The notes under the pieces were generated by a model. The model did not search any database. It saw only the letters and a program-made list of their open reading frames with translations, and was not told where the DNA came from. From Elusimicrobiota bacterium (GTDB taxonomy: Bacteria; Elusimicrobiota; Elusimicrobia; UBA1565; UBA9628), in contig DAIDHI010000038.1 of assembly GCA_027452025.1 (NCBI GenBank), positions 1 to 45,396 on the forward strand: a DNA stretch of 45,396 nucleotides. The letters are read 5' to 3'. Positions 16,146 through 25,400 of the stretch are shown in pieces. The position numbers and the translations under genes were made by a program. Numbering within the stretch: the first letter of the stretch is position 1; the number at the start of each line of letters is the position of its first letter.

Positions 16146-18292
16146 ACTTCGCGCGCGGGGCGCGGGCGGCCGTCCTGCTGCTGGCCGCGCCCGCGCTTTC
16201 GCGCGCCATCGAGTCGTCCAAGCCCGCCGAGACACCCGCCATACCGGCGCTCGCCGCTCCGCTTCCGGCGCTCGAGGCGCCGCTTGCCGAAGTCTCGGCG
16301 CTCGAGGCGCCCGCCGCGGCTGCCGCGCAAGCCGTCCCGGCGGCGACGGCGGAGCCCGAGGCGCGGTCCGCGCAGGCGCAGGAGGCGCGCCAAGTTTCGG
16401 CGCTGCCCCGGCCGCTGGCCAAGACGGCCTACCGCGCCATCAGCCTGCTCTCCGACGGCTCGCGCCGGACGACCGAGCTCGAGCTTCCGGAAGGCACCCC
16501 CGAGTCGCTGGCTCAAGCTCCGCTCTCGCAGACGCCGGCCCGGGCCTACACGGCTTCTCCCTCCGACTGGCGCGACGAGATCTTCTACTCCATCGTGGTC
16601 GATCGCTTCGCCAGAAGCGTCAGCGCGGGGGCCGGGGTACGGCACCGTCGACGAACTTTGGCAACCGTCTGGTCTCGAGGAGGACGGCGTCGCCCTCGCA
16701 CGCAGCTGTCACTATTAAGAAAACGCGCGCGCGCTCAAGTGCGCCCCCGTCCAAGAAGAGAAAGTGCCCGTCGCCCTGGCGCTCAAGCGGGACTGTCGGC
16801 CGCGCTGCAGTCCGGCGCGATCGGCGGCGCGGGGGCTTGGAGCGACCCCGAAGACGGCAACAGCCGCCATGGGGGAAACCTGCGCGGGATAATCGAGAAA
16901 CTCGATTACATCAAGAACTCGGGAGCCAGCACCCTGCTCGTCTCGCCGGTGACGCTGACCGTTCCCGAGGCCTACCACGGCTACGCGCCCCTTCACTTCC
17001 TAGCCGTCGATCCGCACCTCGGCACCATGGCCGACTTCAAGGAACTCGTCGCCGAGGCCCACAAGCGGGGCCTGCGCGTCGTGCTCGACTGGGTGATCAA
17101 TCATGCCGGGCCCGTCTTCGAATACAAGGACGGCAGCCGGTGGTCCGGACTCGAGGGCCCCGCCAAGGAGATCGGCGAATGGACCAACCTCCCCAGGCCG
17201 CTGGAGCTGGCCCGGCCCGAGAATTTCACCCGGCGCGGGGAGATCGCCGACTGGCAGGACTCCGGCCAGGCCACCCATGGCGACTTCCCGCCCAACTACC
17301 GCCATCTGGCCACCGATACCCCCCCCACCCAAGACATCCTGGTCCACATCGCCTCCTGGTGGATCCAGGAGACCGACATCGACGGTTTCCGCCTCGACGC
17401 CGTGCGCCACGTGGCCCCGGGCTTCCTGGCGGTCTTCACCCGCCGCGTCAAGGACTTCGCCGCGAACCTCGGGAAGAGCAATTTCCTTATGCTCGGCGAG
17501 AATTCCACCGGCGTCGACGGGGAGATCGAGCCGTTTTTGGAACAAGGGCTGGACGCGGCCTACAACTACCCGGGCTACCGTCGCGACAATCACGCGCTGC
17601 ACGCCGCGGCGCCGACACGCCAGCTCGAAGACAGCGTCCTCAAGACCCAATTCACTTTCGGCCGCGCGACCGGACGGCTGCTGCGCTTCATCGACAACCA
17701 CGACGTCTACCGCTTCCTGCGAGACGGAGAGGCCACCGGCCGCCTGCTGACGGGCCTGGCCTTTCTTCTGCTGTCGATCGGCACGCCGCTCCTCTATTAC
17801 GGCACCGAGCAGGGCTTCCGGCAGGCCAGCCGGCGGCTCGACGCCGAGGACTCCAGCGAGCCGGCGGATCCGCGCAATCGCGAGGACATGTTCGCCGATG
17901 GCCGCTTCAAATCCGAGAGCTCGGCCGGAGACAAGTTCGATCCTCAGTCCCCCATCTATCGCTGGACGGCCCGGCTGGCCGCGCTGCGTCGGCGCTTCCC
18001 GGCGCTCGCGCGAGGCCAGCAATGGCCGCGCTGGTCGGATCCCAACGGCCCCGGCCTCTACGCCTTCAGCCGCATCCACGGCAAGGAGGAGATCCTCGTC
18101 GTGACCAATACCGCCGACGAGCCGCGCTCGGCGACGATGTTCGTCGACGGCGCGCTGACCCCGGCCGGGACGCCCCTCGTCGACCAACTCGACGGCCTGC
18201 GCGTCGTGGTTCAAGCGCACGAGGGCGGCGGCTCGGTCGTCACCGTCGCGGTGCCGCCTCACGGAGTCCGCGTCTTCGCGCGAGAGCCCTAG
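16142..18292 (+). CDS. Exported GH13 alpha-amylase-family enzyme with anomalous insert
   Basis: 716 residues from a GTG at 16142 that overlaps the previous stop (GTGA). It has a signal peptide (1-22), an Ala/Pro linker to about 80, and a GH13 barrel beginning at EIFYSIVVDRFAR. All four GH13 regions are present: VLDWVINH; GFRLDAVRH with nucleophile D419; LGENST with acid/base E453; FIDNHD with D521. A C-terminal beta domain ends the protein. It should hydrolyse or transfer alpha-1,4-glucan links outside the cytoplasm. Residues about 158-232, between the first strand and DPEDGNSRHGG, are very Arg-rich and unlike the family. Base composition there fits the next frame better, but that frame has a TAA at 16716. 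An insertion or multiple indels are possible; the rest of the enzyme reads intact. Confidence 0.85.
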   Translation: MNFARGARAAVLLLAAPALSRAIESSKPAETPAIPALAAPLPALEAPLAEVSALEAPAAAAAQAVPAATAEPEARSAQAQEARQVSALPRPLAKTAYRAISLLSDGSRRTTELELPEGTPESLAQAPLSQTPARAYTASPSDWRDEIFYSIVVDRFARSVSAGAGVRHRRRTLATVWSRGGRRRPRTQLSLLRKRARAQVRPRPRRESARRPGAQAGLSAALQSGAIGGAGAWSDPEDGNSRHGGNLRGIIEKLDYIKNSGASTLLVSPVTLTVPEAYHGYAPLHFLAVDPHLGTMADFKELVAEAHKRGLRVVLDWVINHAGPVFEYKDGSRWSGLEGPAKEIGEWTNLPRPLELARPENFTRRGEIADWQDSGQATHGDFPPNYRHLATDTPPTQDILVHIASWWIQETDIDGFRLDAVRHVAPGFLAVFTRRVKDFAANLGKSNFLMLGENSTGVDGEIEPFLEQGLDAAYNYPGYRRDNHALHAAAPTRQLEDSVLKTQFTFGRATGRLLRFIDNHDVYRFLRDGEATGRLLTGLAFLLLSIGTPLLYYGTEQGFRQASRRLDAEDSSEPADPRNREDMFADGRFKSESSAGDKFDPQSPIYRWTARLAALRRRFPALARGQQWPRWSDPNGPGLYAFSRIHGKEEILVVTNTADEPRSATMFVDGALTPAGTPLVDQLDGLRVVVQAHEGGGSVVTVAVPPHGVRVFAREP

Positions 18293-18295
18293 TCC

Positions 18296-20680
18296 GTGAG
18301 CGTGGCGAAGAGCTGGGCCGGCAAGTCGATCTACTTCATCTTGATTGACCGCTTCCGAAACGGCGACCGCTCCAACGACGACTTCGGCCAAGGCGAGTTC
18401 GATCCCAAGAGCGACGAGTGCTTCCAGGGCGGCGACCTCAAGGGAGTGCTCGAGAAGCTGCCCCACATCAAGAAGCTGGGCTTCGACGCCGTCTGGCTGA
18501 CGCCCCCCGTGCACAACCAATGGATCAACCCCGGCATCGGCACCCGGGGCTACCACGGCTACTGGGCCTACGACTTCACCAAGATCGACCCGCACTTCGG
18601 CACGCTGGACGACTACAAGCGTCTCGTGGAGGAGGCCCACCGGCTCGGGCTCAAGGTGATCCAGGATATCGTCGTCAACCACACGGGAAACTTTTTCACC
18701 GTCGACGCGGCCGGCTACGATCCCCGGAGCCCGGAGAAGTCCTATCGCAACTTGGCCGGCGCACCCAACGACCCAGTCTTTGCCCTCAACGACCCCAATG
18801 TCCCGGCGCACAAGGCCGCCGCCGTCTATAATTTCACGCCCAACATCTCGGACTTTCGCGATCGCAAGCAGACGCTGACGTGGGCCATGGGCGACCTCGA
18901 CGACATCAACCTGAAGAGTCCGCCCGCCGTCGAGCGCCTCAAGCAGATTTATCGCTACTGGATCGAGGAGGCGGGCGTCGACGGCTTCCGCGTCGACACC
19001 GTCTACTACACGCCGGAGTCGTTCTACGAGCGCTTCCTCTTCGAGGACGGAGACAGCCCTGGCGTCAAGCGCTTCGCCGCGGCGCGCGGCCGCAAGGACT
19101 TCTTCGCCTTCGGCGAGGTCTGGTCCTACGATTACGGGGCGATCAACCGCTATCTCGCCGAGGGCCCGGTCAAGCGTCTGGACTCGGCCATCGACCTGCC
19201 CCTCAACGAGGCGCTCACGCAGGTCTTCTACCGCAAGGCCGCCACCGAGCGCCTGCGCGCCGCGCTGACGGCGCCGCGCCGCAACGCCGCCCTCTGGGTC
19301 AACTTCCTGGACAACCACGACGTCGAGCGCATGGCGGCCCGCGCGGGGCGCGCCGCCATTCGCCAGTCCTTGGCGGCGCTCTTCACCCTGCCCGGCATCC
19401 CCTGCGTCTACTACGGCACGGAAGCCGGCCTGACCGGCCCCCGCCAGAATATGTTCCCGGACGCCTATTTCGACGAGCGCCTGGGCCCTACCGTTTTCCT
19501 GCGAAAGCTGTTACGCTTGCGCAAGCGGCATCCCGCGCTCAGCCGGGGACACTGCCGGGTGGAGCGGGCCTCGAAGGGCTGCGGCATCCTGGCCTATTCG
19601 GTCCGCGCGGGCAAAGACGACTATCTCATGGCCTTCAACACCTCATCGGAGCGGCGGGTCGCGGACCTCGGAGCGCGGCGGGCGCGGCGCCTGCTGGCCA
19701 GCCCCGGCGCGCCGGCGTCCGCCTCCGGCGTCGTCGTCCTTGGCCCGGAATCCTACGTCGTGGCCAAGCGCGCGCCCGGCCGCGGGAAGGCGGCGCCGGC
19801 CGCCGCCGCGCTCTCGCGAGCCCGCGTGGAGGGCGGCGAGGTGATCCTGGCCGTGCGGCGGCGCGGCCCCATTCGCTCTCTCTTCGCCGTTTGCGACGAG
19901 AACTACGACCGCCGCATCCCCGTGCCGCCGGGCGCCGCAGAGTTTCGCTTTCCCGCCTCCGAGCTGCCCAACGGCCGACACGGCCTTCGGCTCCTGGCCC
20001 GGGACGCGCGCGGGCGGCTGTCGCTGTCGCCGCAGCGCGAAGTCGAGATCCGAAATCCCTTCCTGCTCCTCAAGAAGGCCGCCCTCGCCCCCAAGGACAA
20101 GGCCGGCCTCTCGCGCAAGCTGCGGGCTCCCGCGGAGCCCAGCTACGGCGGGCAGCTCTCCATGAGGGAGGTGGCGGCCTACGCCAGCGGCCGGGAACTG
20201 CGCCTGGTCGTCTCCCTCGAGGAGGTCACCGACAGCTGGAACCCGCCCAACGGCTACGACCACGTCTATTTCAGCATCTTCTTCGGCTTTCCCGGGCTTC
20301 CCGGCGAATCCCGGCTTCCCAAGCTCGGCTACGCCGCGCCCGGGTTCTCGTTCAACGCCGGATTCCTGCTCTACGGCTGGGGCAGCCGCTCCTTCGGCGC
20401 GGGAGACTCGACGCCCGAGCGCTACGGAGCGCCGCTGACCGGGCAGATCCGGCAGCACGCCGACCTCGCCGCCAAGACGGTCGCCTTCGACTTCTCGGAG
20501 CACTTCTTCGGAGCGCTGCGCGGCTTCTCGGGCGTGAAGATCTTCGTCTCGACCTGGGACGGTCATCTCGGCGAGCTGCGCGGCGTCGCGCCCCGGGCGC
20601 AGGACTGGAGCTTCTCGCCGGTCGACGGCGCCTCTCCGGACGTGCCGAAAGTCTTCGACCACGTCCTTTTCACGTTATGA
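18296..20680 (+). CDS. GH13 alpha-amylase-family enzyme with C-terminal glucodextranase-like domain
   Basis: 794 residues, starting at a GTG 3 nt after the previous stop. It has no signal peptide, so is cytoplasmic unless exported by another route. The GH13 domain spans about 1-450: QDIVVNH; GFRVDTVYY with nucleophile D234; FGEVWS with acid/base E274; FLDNHD with D342. The layout (IYFILIDRFRNGD, FQGGDLKGVLEKL, GYHGYWAYDF) is that of alpha-amylase or cyclomaltodextrinase types. About 560-794 form a beta-rich domain (RELRLVVSLEEVTDSW, DHVYFSIFFGFPG, FSFNAGFLLYGWG) resembling the C-terminal glucodextranase-like module that binds glucan or the cell surface; this assignment is tentative. It overlaps the next gene by ATGA. 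Confidence 0.88.
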   Translation: MSVAKSWAGKSIYFILIDRFRNGDRSNDDFGQGEFDPKSDECFQGGDLKGVLEKLPHIKKLGFDAVWLTPPVHNQWINPGIGTRGYHGYWAYDFTKIDPHFGTLDDYKRLVEEAHRLGLKVIQDIVVNHTGNFFTVDAAGYDPRSPEKSYRNLAGAPNDPVFALNDPNVPAHKAAAVYNFTPNISDFRDRKQTLTWAMGDLDDINLKSPPAVERLKQIYRYWIEEAGVDGFRVDTVYYTPESFYERFLFEDGDSPGVKRFAAARGRKDFFAFGEVWSYDYGAINRYLAEGPVKRLDSAIDLPLNEALTQVFYRKAATERLRAALTAPRRNAALWVNFLDNHDVERMAARAGRAAIRQSLAALFTLPGIPCVYYGTEAGLTGPRQNMFPDAYFDERLGPTVFLRKLLRLRKRHPALSRGHCRVERASKGCGILAYSVRAGKDDYLMAFNTSSERRVADLGARRARRLLASPGAPASASGVVVLGPESYVVAKRAPGRGKAAPAAAALSRARVEGGEVILAVRRRGPIRSLFAVCDENYDRRIPVPPGAAEFRFPASELPNGRHGLRLLARDARGRLSLSPQREVEIRNPFLLLKKAALAPKDKAGLSRKLRAPAEPSYGGQLSMREVAAYASGRELRLVVSLEEVTDSWNPPNGYDHVYFSIFFGFPGLPGESRLPKLGYAAPGFSFNAGFLLYGWGSRSFGAGDSTPERYGAPLTGQIRQHADLAAKTVAFDFSEHFFGALRGFSGVKIFVSTWDGHLGELRGVAPRAQDWSFSPVDGASPDVPKVFDHVLFTL

Positions 20681-21732
20681 CGCCGGCGCCCGTCGCCGTC
20701 GCCGTCGACGTCCCCGGCCCCGGCGGCCCGCGGCGCGCGTATCTTCTTTGCGAAGGCGACGGAGCGCGGCCGCTGCCGGTCGACGCCCGTTTCGACGAGC
20801 TGCTGCTCGTCGTCTACCCCACCCGGACCTATTGCGAAGGGCTCGGCCAATCCGAGCCGAGCGCGCTGTCCCCCGAGGACAGGCGCCTGATCCGCAGCCT
20901 GCGCCGCCGCTGCCGCAGCCTTTCCTGCGTCCGCGCCGCCGCCCCCGGCGGCGCGCCGGCCGGCGCCGCGGCCGCCGCGAGCCTGATTTCCTTCGACCTC
21001 GCTTACCTGCGTCGGGCGCGCGGGATCTTGCAAGAGTGCATGACGCGCCCCAACCGGCAGGATTACCTCTATCTCGCCACCAAGACCTTCGGCCTCAACC
21101 TGGCGGTGCGCGCCGCCTTCATGGCCAAGAGCGTGCTCGGCGGGCAGCTGCCGCTTTTTCGCGCGCTCGTCTCCACGGGCTGGTATCAGCTGCAGGACGC
21201 GGTCTTCACGATCTTCGGGCAGACCTACATGAAGTTCCTCGGACGCATGACGGGCATGCTGCGCATCGGCACGGCCTACGTCGGCGACTTCCTCTTCGTC
21301 TACGTGCAGCTCGTGGCCTTCGAGTTCTTGAACCGCCTGGTGCTGGGCCCGCTCGGCGAAAATCCCCTGGTCTACACCTGGAGCGGCTTCGGGCTCATCC
21401 TGCTTAACATCATGCAGGGCATGGTCTCCGGAGGCCCGCTCATCCCCGCCATCAACAAGCTGCGCAAAGTCGGGCTCATCAGCCACTCCACGATGATGCA
21501 CCTCTACCAGCTTTCCAGCCTGACGATGCAGTTCGGCCTATTCGCGACCTTCGGCTACCAGCGCTTCTACGCGCTCCTGACCGCCGTCGTACTGATCGTG
21601 GCCTGGACCTCCTATGTCCTGGCCACGGTCGGCTTTCGCGACCCCGAGCTGCCCGCGCTCGACGACGCGGCGCTCGGCGCGCGTCTTGAGGACGCCGTCA
21701 GTCTCGCCCTTTCCCGAGCAGCCGCCGCTTGA
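20677..21732 (+). CDS. Multi-pass membrane protein, last gene of alpha-glucan operon
   Basis: 351 residues starting at the ATG that overlaps the previous stop (20677-20680). The N-terminal 130 residues are soluble with no recognised motif (YLLCEGDGARPLPVDARFDE). From about 150 there are five or six hydrophobic segments (FLFVYVQLVAFEFL, LILLNIMQGMVSGGPL, MQFGLFATFGYQRFYALL). The helix-loop-helix INKLRKVGLIS...LTMQFGLFATF parallels LNSLYDKGRIS...DFFFLVAGTFLF in the first gene of the operon, suggesting common descent of the membrane parts. Function is unknown; co-translation with a GH13 gene points to glucan handling at the membrane. The last 35 bp overlap the convergent gene 21698-22366. Confidence 0.75.
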   Translation: MTPAPVAVAVDVPGPGGPRRAYLLCEGDGARPLPVDARFDELLLVVYPTRTYCEGLGQSEPSALSPEDRRLIRSLRRRCRSLSCVRAAAPGGAPAGAAAAASLISFDLAYLRRARGILQECMTRPNRQDYLYLATKTFGLNLAVRAAFMAKSVLGGQLPLFRALVSTGWYQLQDAVFTIFGQTYMKFLGRMTGMLRIGTAYVGDFLFVYVQLVAFEFLNRLVLGPLGENPLVYTWSGFGLILLNIMQGMVSGGPLIPAINKLRKVGLISHSTMMHLYQLSSLTMQFGLFATFGYQRFYALLTAVVLIVAWTSYVLATVGFRDPELPALDDAALGARLEDAVSLALSRAAAA

Positions 21733-22366
21733 CGTCGGGCCAGAACTCCTTGCCGAGATTAGCCACGGTGTCGATGGCGATCTGCGTGCCCCACTTCTGC
21801 GCCGTCTCGCCGGCCGTGCGATATCGGGCCGGGTAGTAGAGCGACGAGATTCCCGCCATCGCGGCGTTGCCTCCGAACTCCGACCAATTGAACTCGGGAC
21901 GCCCGTCGTCTCCGCGCGTGACGAAGGTCCGCGTCAACGCGTAGGCGGCGCGATGCCAGAAGCTGCCGCGCCCCAGCCGGAAATAGCGCGGATCCTGATG
22001 CAGCATGCATGGGAAGGCCCCTTCCGCCATGAAGTTGCTGACGGTCTGGTCGGCCAGCGCCCCCAGATACCGGTTCTTGTAGCCGTCGACGCCGCGGCCC
22101 AGGGAAGGATACTCGTCCTCCCATTGCGCCACGCCGGCATACAGGCCGGCGACCGGGAAGGCGTAGGGGTCGAAGGAATCGCGCGCCGCGATCGTCCATT
22201 TCTCTTTGGCGCGGATTCGAGGCAGGGCGTTGGCCTGCGGCACCGTGCGGTAATTGGGAAAGATCCACAGGACGCGGTCCTCCTTGCTGCCGATCGCCTG
22301 CGGCGGGTCGCCGGCGCGCGCGATCGCCGTCAAAAGACACAGCGCGGGCAAGAGCCACGCGGCCAT
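21698..22366 (-). CDS. Exported protein of a conserved uncharacterised family
   Basis: 222 residues with a signal peptide (MAAWLLPALCLLTAIARA). The body has the pattern RVLWIFPNYRTVPQ, then WTIAARDSFDP, then ADQTVSNFMAEG, HQDPRYFRLGRGS, RTFVTRGDDGRPEFNWSEF and WPDVKRR. I have seen this pattern in exported hypothetical proteins of Acidobacteria and other diderms, where it has no assigned function. It seems complete. A TATAAT box ends 5 nt before the ATG with no Shine-Dalgarno sequence, which suggests a leaderless mRNA. Its 3' end overlaps the convergent membrane-protein gene by 35 bp. Confidence 0.8.
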   Translation of the reverse strand: MAAWLLPALCLLTAIARAGDPPQAIGSKEDRVLWIFPNYRTVPQANALPRIRAKEKWTIAARDSFDPYAFPVAGLYAGVAQWEDEYPSLGRGVDGYKNRYLGALADQTVSNFMAEGAFPCMLHQDPRYFRLGRGSFWHRAAYALTRTFVTRGDDGRPEFNWSEFGGNAAMAGISSLYYPARYRTAGETAQKWGTQIAIDTVANLGKEFWPDVKRRLLGKGRD

Positions 22367-22371
22367 GCGAC

Positions 22372-22377
22372 ATTATA
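22372..22377 (-). promoter_or_regulatory. -10 box TATAAT, likely leaderless promoter
   Basis: TATAAT, then GTCGC (5 nt), then the ATG at 22366. No clear -35 box. Confidence 0.55.
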
Positions 22378-22410
22378 CGACCCGGTTGTCACGGCGGCGC
22401 GTCGGCGGCG

Positions 22411-25400
22411 CTACGACTTGGGAAGAACGGCGCGTTCGACCAGGACCCGCAGGGCCTCGCCCACGCTCCACGCCTGAGAGCGCGTCCCGCCGCGCCGCTG
22501 GCCCGTGGCCAAGCCTCTCAGGGCGGCGCGCAGGCCGCCCGGATCCTCGAGCGAGAAGCCCGCCAGGGCGGGGCTCGGCGTCCCGCCGTCGAAGACCTCG
22601 GGCAGGGAGCCTTCGGGATGGCGCACCAGGAAGTCCATCAGCGGCGTCATCGCGGCCCGCGCCTCGTCTTGGATGCGCGCCTGGTCCCAACCCTGGTCGC
22701 GCCGCACTTGCGCCAGCGCGTCGAGGTAGGGTCCCATGAGCCAGGGCCACACGGTGCCCTGATGGTAGGCCAGATCCTTCTGGGCCGGCGGCAGGGACGT
22801 CTCGTAGCGGGCGCGGTAAAAGCTGTCGCGCGGAGAAAGGGTGCGCGGGCCGTAAGGCGTCAGCAGATCGCGCGTCGCCGCCAGCACGACGGCGCGGCGG
22901 CGTTCGGGGCTGAGAAGGTCGCCGCCCACGCTGGCGGCCAGGAGCATGTTGGGCCGGATGGCGTCGCCGTGGGGGTCGCCTTCGACGACGTCGCGCAGGG
23001 CGCCGCCGGAGCCGCCCCAGGCGCGCCGGTTGTCCTCGGTCTCGAGCCAGAATTTCTCGTTGAACGACCTCTTCACCCGGTCGGCGAGGGCGTCCTCGCC
23101 CGCGAAGCGCAGCGCCGAGTACCACAGCGCGTTGATCTCCACGGCCTTGCCGTTGCGCGGAGTCACGGGACGGTCCAAGCCCTCGGGATCTGCGTCCATC
23201 CACGTCGCCTGGGCCGGGCCAACGATGAGGCCGTCGGAGTCCATGTAGATGCGGTTGAAGCGGCCGTAGCGCTTGTAGCCGGTGCCTTTTTGATAAGCCG
23301 CGACGATGCGCCGCACGACCGGCATCATCTCGTCACGGAAGGCCGCGTCCCCCGTCGCCGCCCAGCAGCGCTTGACGGCCTCGATAAACCACAGCGAGCC
23401 GTCCACGGTATTGTATTCGGCGCCCCCCCCTTGAGGGAGCCGGTTGGGGATGAGGCCGCCGCGCTCGAAGCGCGCGAAGCGCCTGAGGTTTTCCTTGGCC
23501 TCGTCGTAGCGGCCGGTCGAAAGCAGGAGGCCGGGCAGCGAGACGAAGGTGTCGCGGCCCCATTCCTCGAGGAACCAGTCCAGGCTCGCCGCCCAAATTT
23601 CCACCGAATCGTTGAAATGCTTGACGAAGGTGCCGGCGGCGAGCCTCAGGACCTCGGCGAGCGCCGGGCTCTCCTTCCAGACGTCGCCTTCTTTCGCGGC
23701 GCGCAGCGCCCGCAGTTGAGGCCGGGCGTCCCAGCGGGCCCGCGCGGCGTAATCGGGATCGGAAGTCAGCGGGATGCGATAGCGCCAAAGCGAGCGGCCG
23801 CCTCCCTGCTCCTTGACCGGGAAGGGATCGTTCCACTCGTCGCCCAGGGTGTAGGCTACGAACTTGGCGGCGCGCCCGGAGCCCGGATCCGCGGCCAGGC
23901 GCAGCAAGCCGTCGAGGAAGCCCCGTTGGCGCGGATCGTCGTGGGAGCTGAACTTCTTCCAATCGCCGCCCACGGTCGCGAAACCGAGGCGGGAGACGGC
24001 GTCCGCCTTGCCTTCATAGGCCTCCGCCAGGGGAAAAGCCCGGTGCCGGTCAAAGACGGCCGAAAGGGCCCGGACGTAGTCGTCTCCGGGCTCGTCCCCG
24101 CTGGCCTCCTGGCCGTTGCCGAAGCGATAGGCGAAATGCAGGGCGTCCACGCGGGCACCGTCGAGCCCGAAGTCCAGCCAATGTTCGAAGGGATCGAGCA
24201 TCAAGCGGTAGTCCTCGCGCTTGAGGCGGCTCCAGTTCCATAACGCCAGGTCTCCCCAGTCTTCGTGCACCCATTGGTTGACGATGCCGGGGTTGCGCGT
24301 GGCGAGGTCGCGGAAATACTCGGGCCGCTTCCACGCGTCGACGCCGTTCTTGGCCCGGAACATCGGGAGGTCGAAAAGGATGCGCCCTCCGGCGGCGTGG
24401 ACGGCGTCCACGGAATCCTTGAACTGGCCGGCGGCGATCCATTGGGCGAAGCGGTGCGCCTGCTCCAGGCGCGCGAACTCGGGGTCCAGGCGCGCGCGCT
24501 CGAGCTCCTGGGGCGTCCAGTCGGAGGCGGGCTTGCCGATGAGGCGGGAGTAAGCCATGAACTGAGCGTAGTCCTCGAGCCAGCGCGCGTTGCGCGAGAG
24601 GAACTCCTGAAAGCGCCGGCCGCGCTCGGTTCCGGCGGCGAGCTGCTCGCGAGCGAAAGCCTCGTAGGCGAGGCCGGCGACCGCGGTCTCCCGCTGGCGC
24701 AGCGCGGCGTAGTCGACGCTTTGGCGGGCTGCTTCGTCGGGCGCGCGCAGGCGCGCCGAAAGCGAGGCGTCGCCGGCGACCTCGGGCACGCGCGACCAGT
24801 CGACATTGTCCTCGTCCAAAGCGTAGAGGCTGACCGGGGCGTATGGGCTCTCGTCCAGAGTCGCGAAATGAGGCAGAAGCAGGACCGTGTCGACGCCTTC
24901 CTTGGCGAGAAAATCTCGATAGTAAGGGCCCAGATCGGTGAACTTCCCGATGCCCGGGTCGTTCTCGCCGCGGCGGAGGGCGTAAAGAGGCACGGTCACG
25001 GCGACATGCGTCGCCGAGGCGTCCTTCCACCAGGGCGTCGGCGTCGAAGCGCCCGCCCCGGCGGCGGCGATCGTCAGTCCGAGCAGCGGCCGGGAAAGGG
25101 AGCGCAAGAGCCGGCGCGCCCAGCCGCCGGCCCGCTTGGGCGCCGGCGAGGCCGCCTCAGCGGGAGGAATCCGCGCGCGCGCAGCCTCGATGAGGGTCGC
25201 CGCCTCGCGAGAAAGCCGCGCGGGATCCTCCACGCGCCGCTTCAAGGCGGCCTCGACCCGGCCGGGGTCGCCGAAGAGCCCCGCCCCGACCTCGTCGGCC
25301 CCGGCTCCGGGCACCGGCGCGGCGCTCTGCCGAACGAGGTTGGCGAGATAGAAGAAGTAGCCGTCGGGCAGCCGGGGCCCGAGGTCCCGAGCGAGCGTCA

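Noticed and set aside
14268-16235. 655-codon minus-strand frame opposite the membrane-protein gene
   Set aside because: Arg/Gly-rich, no domain or start signal; the plus frame has a signal peptide, membrane helices and operon overlaps.
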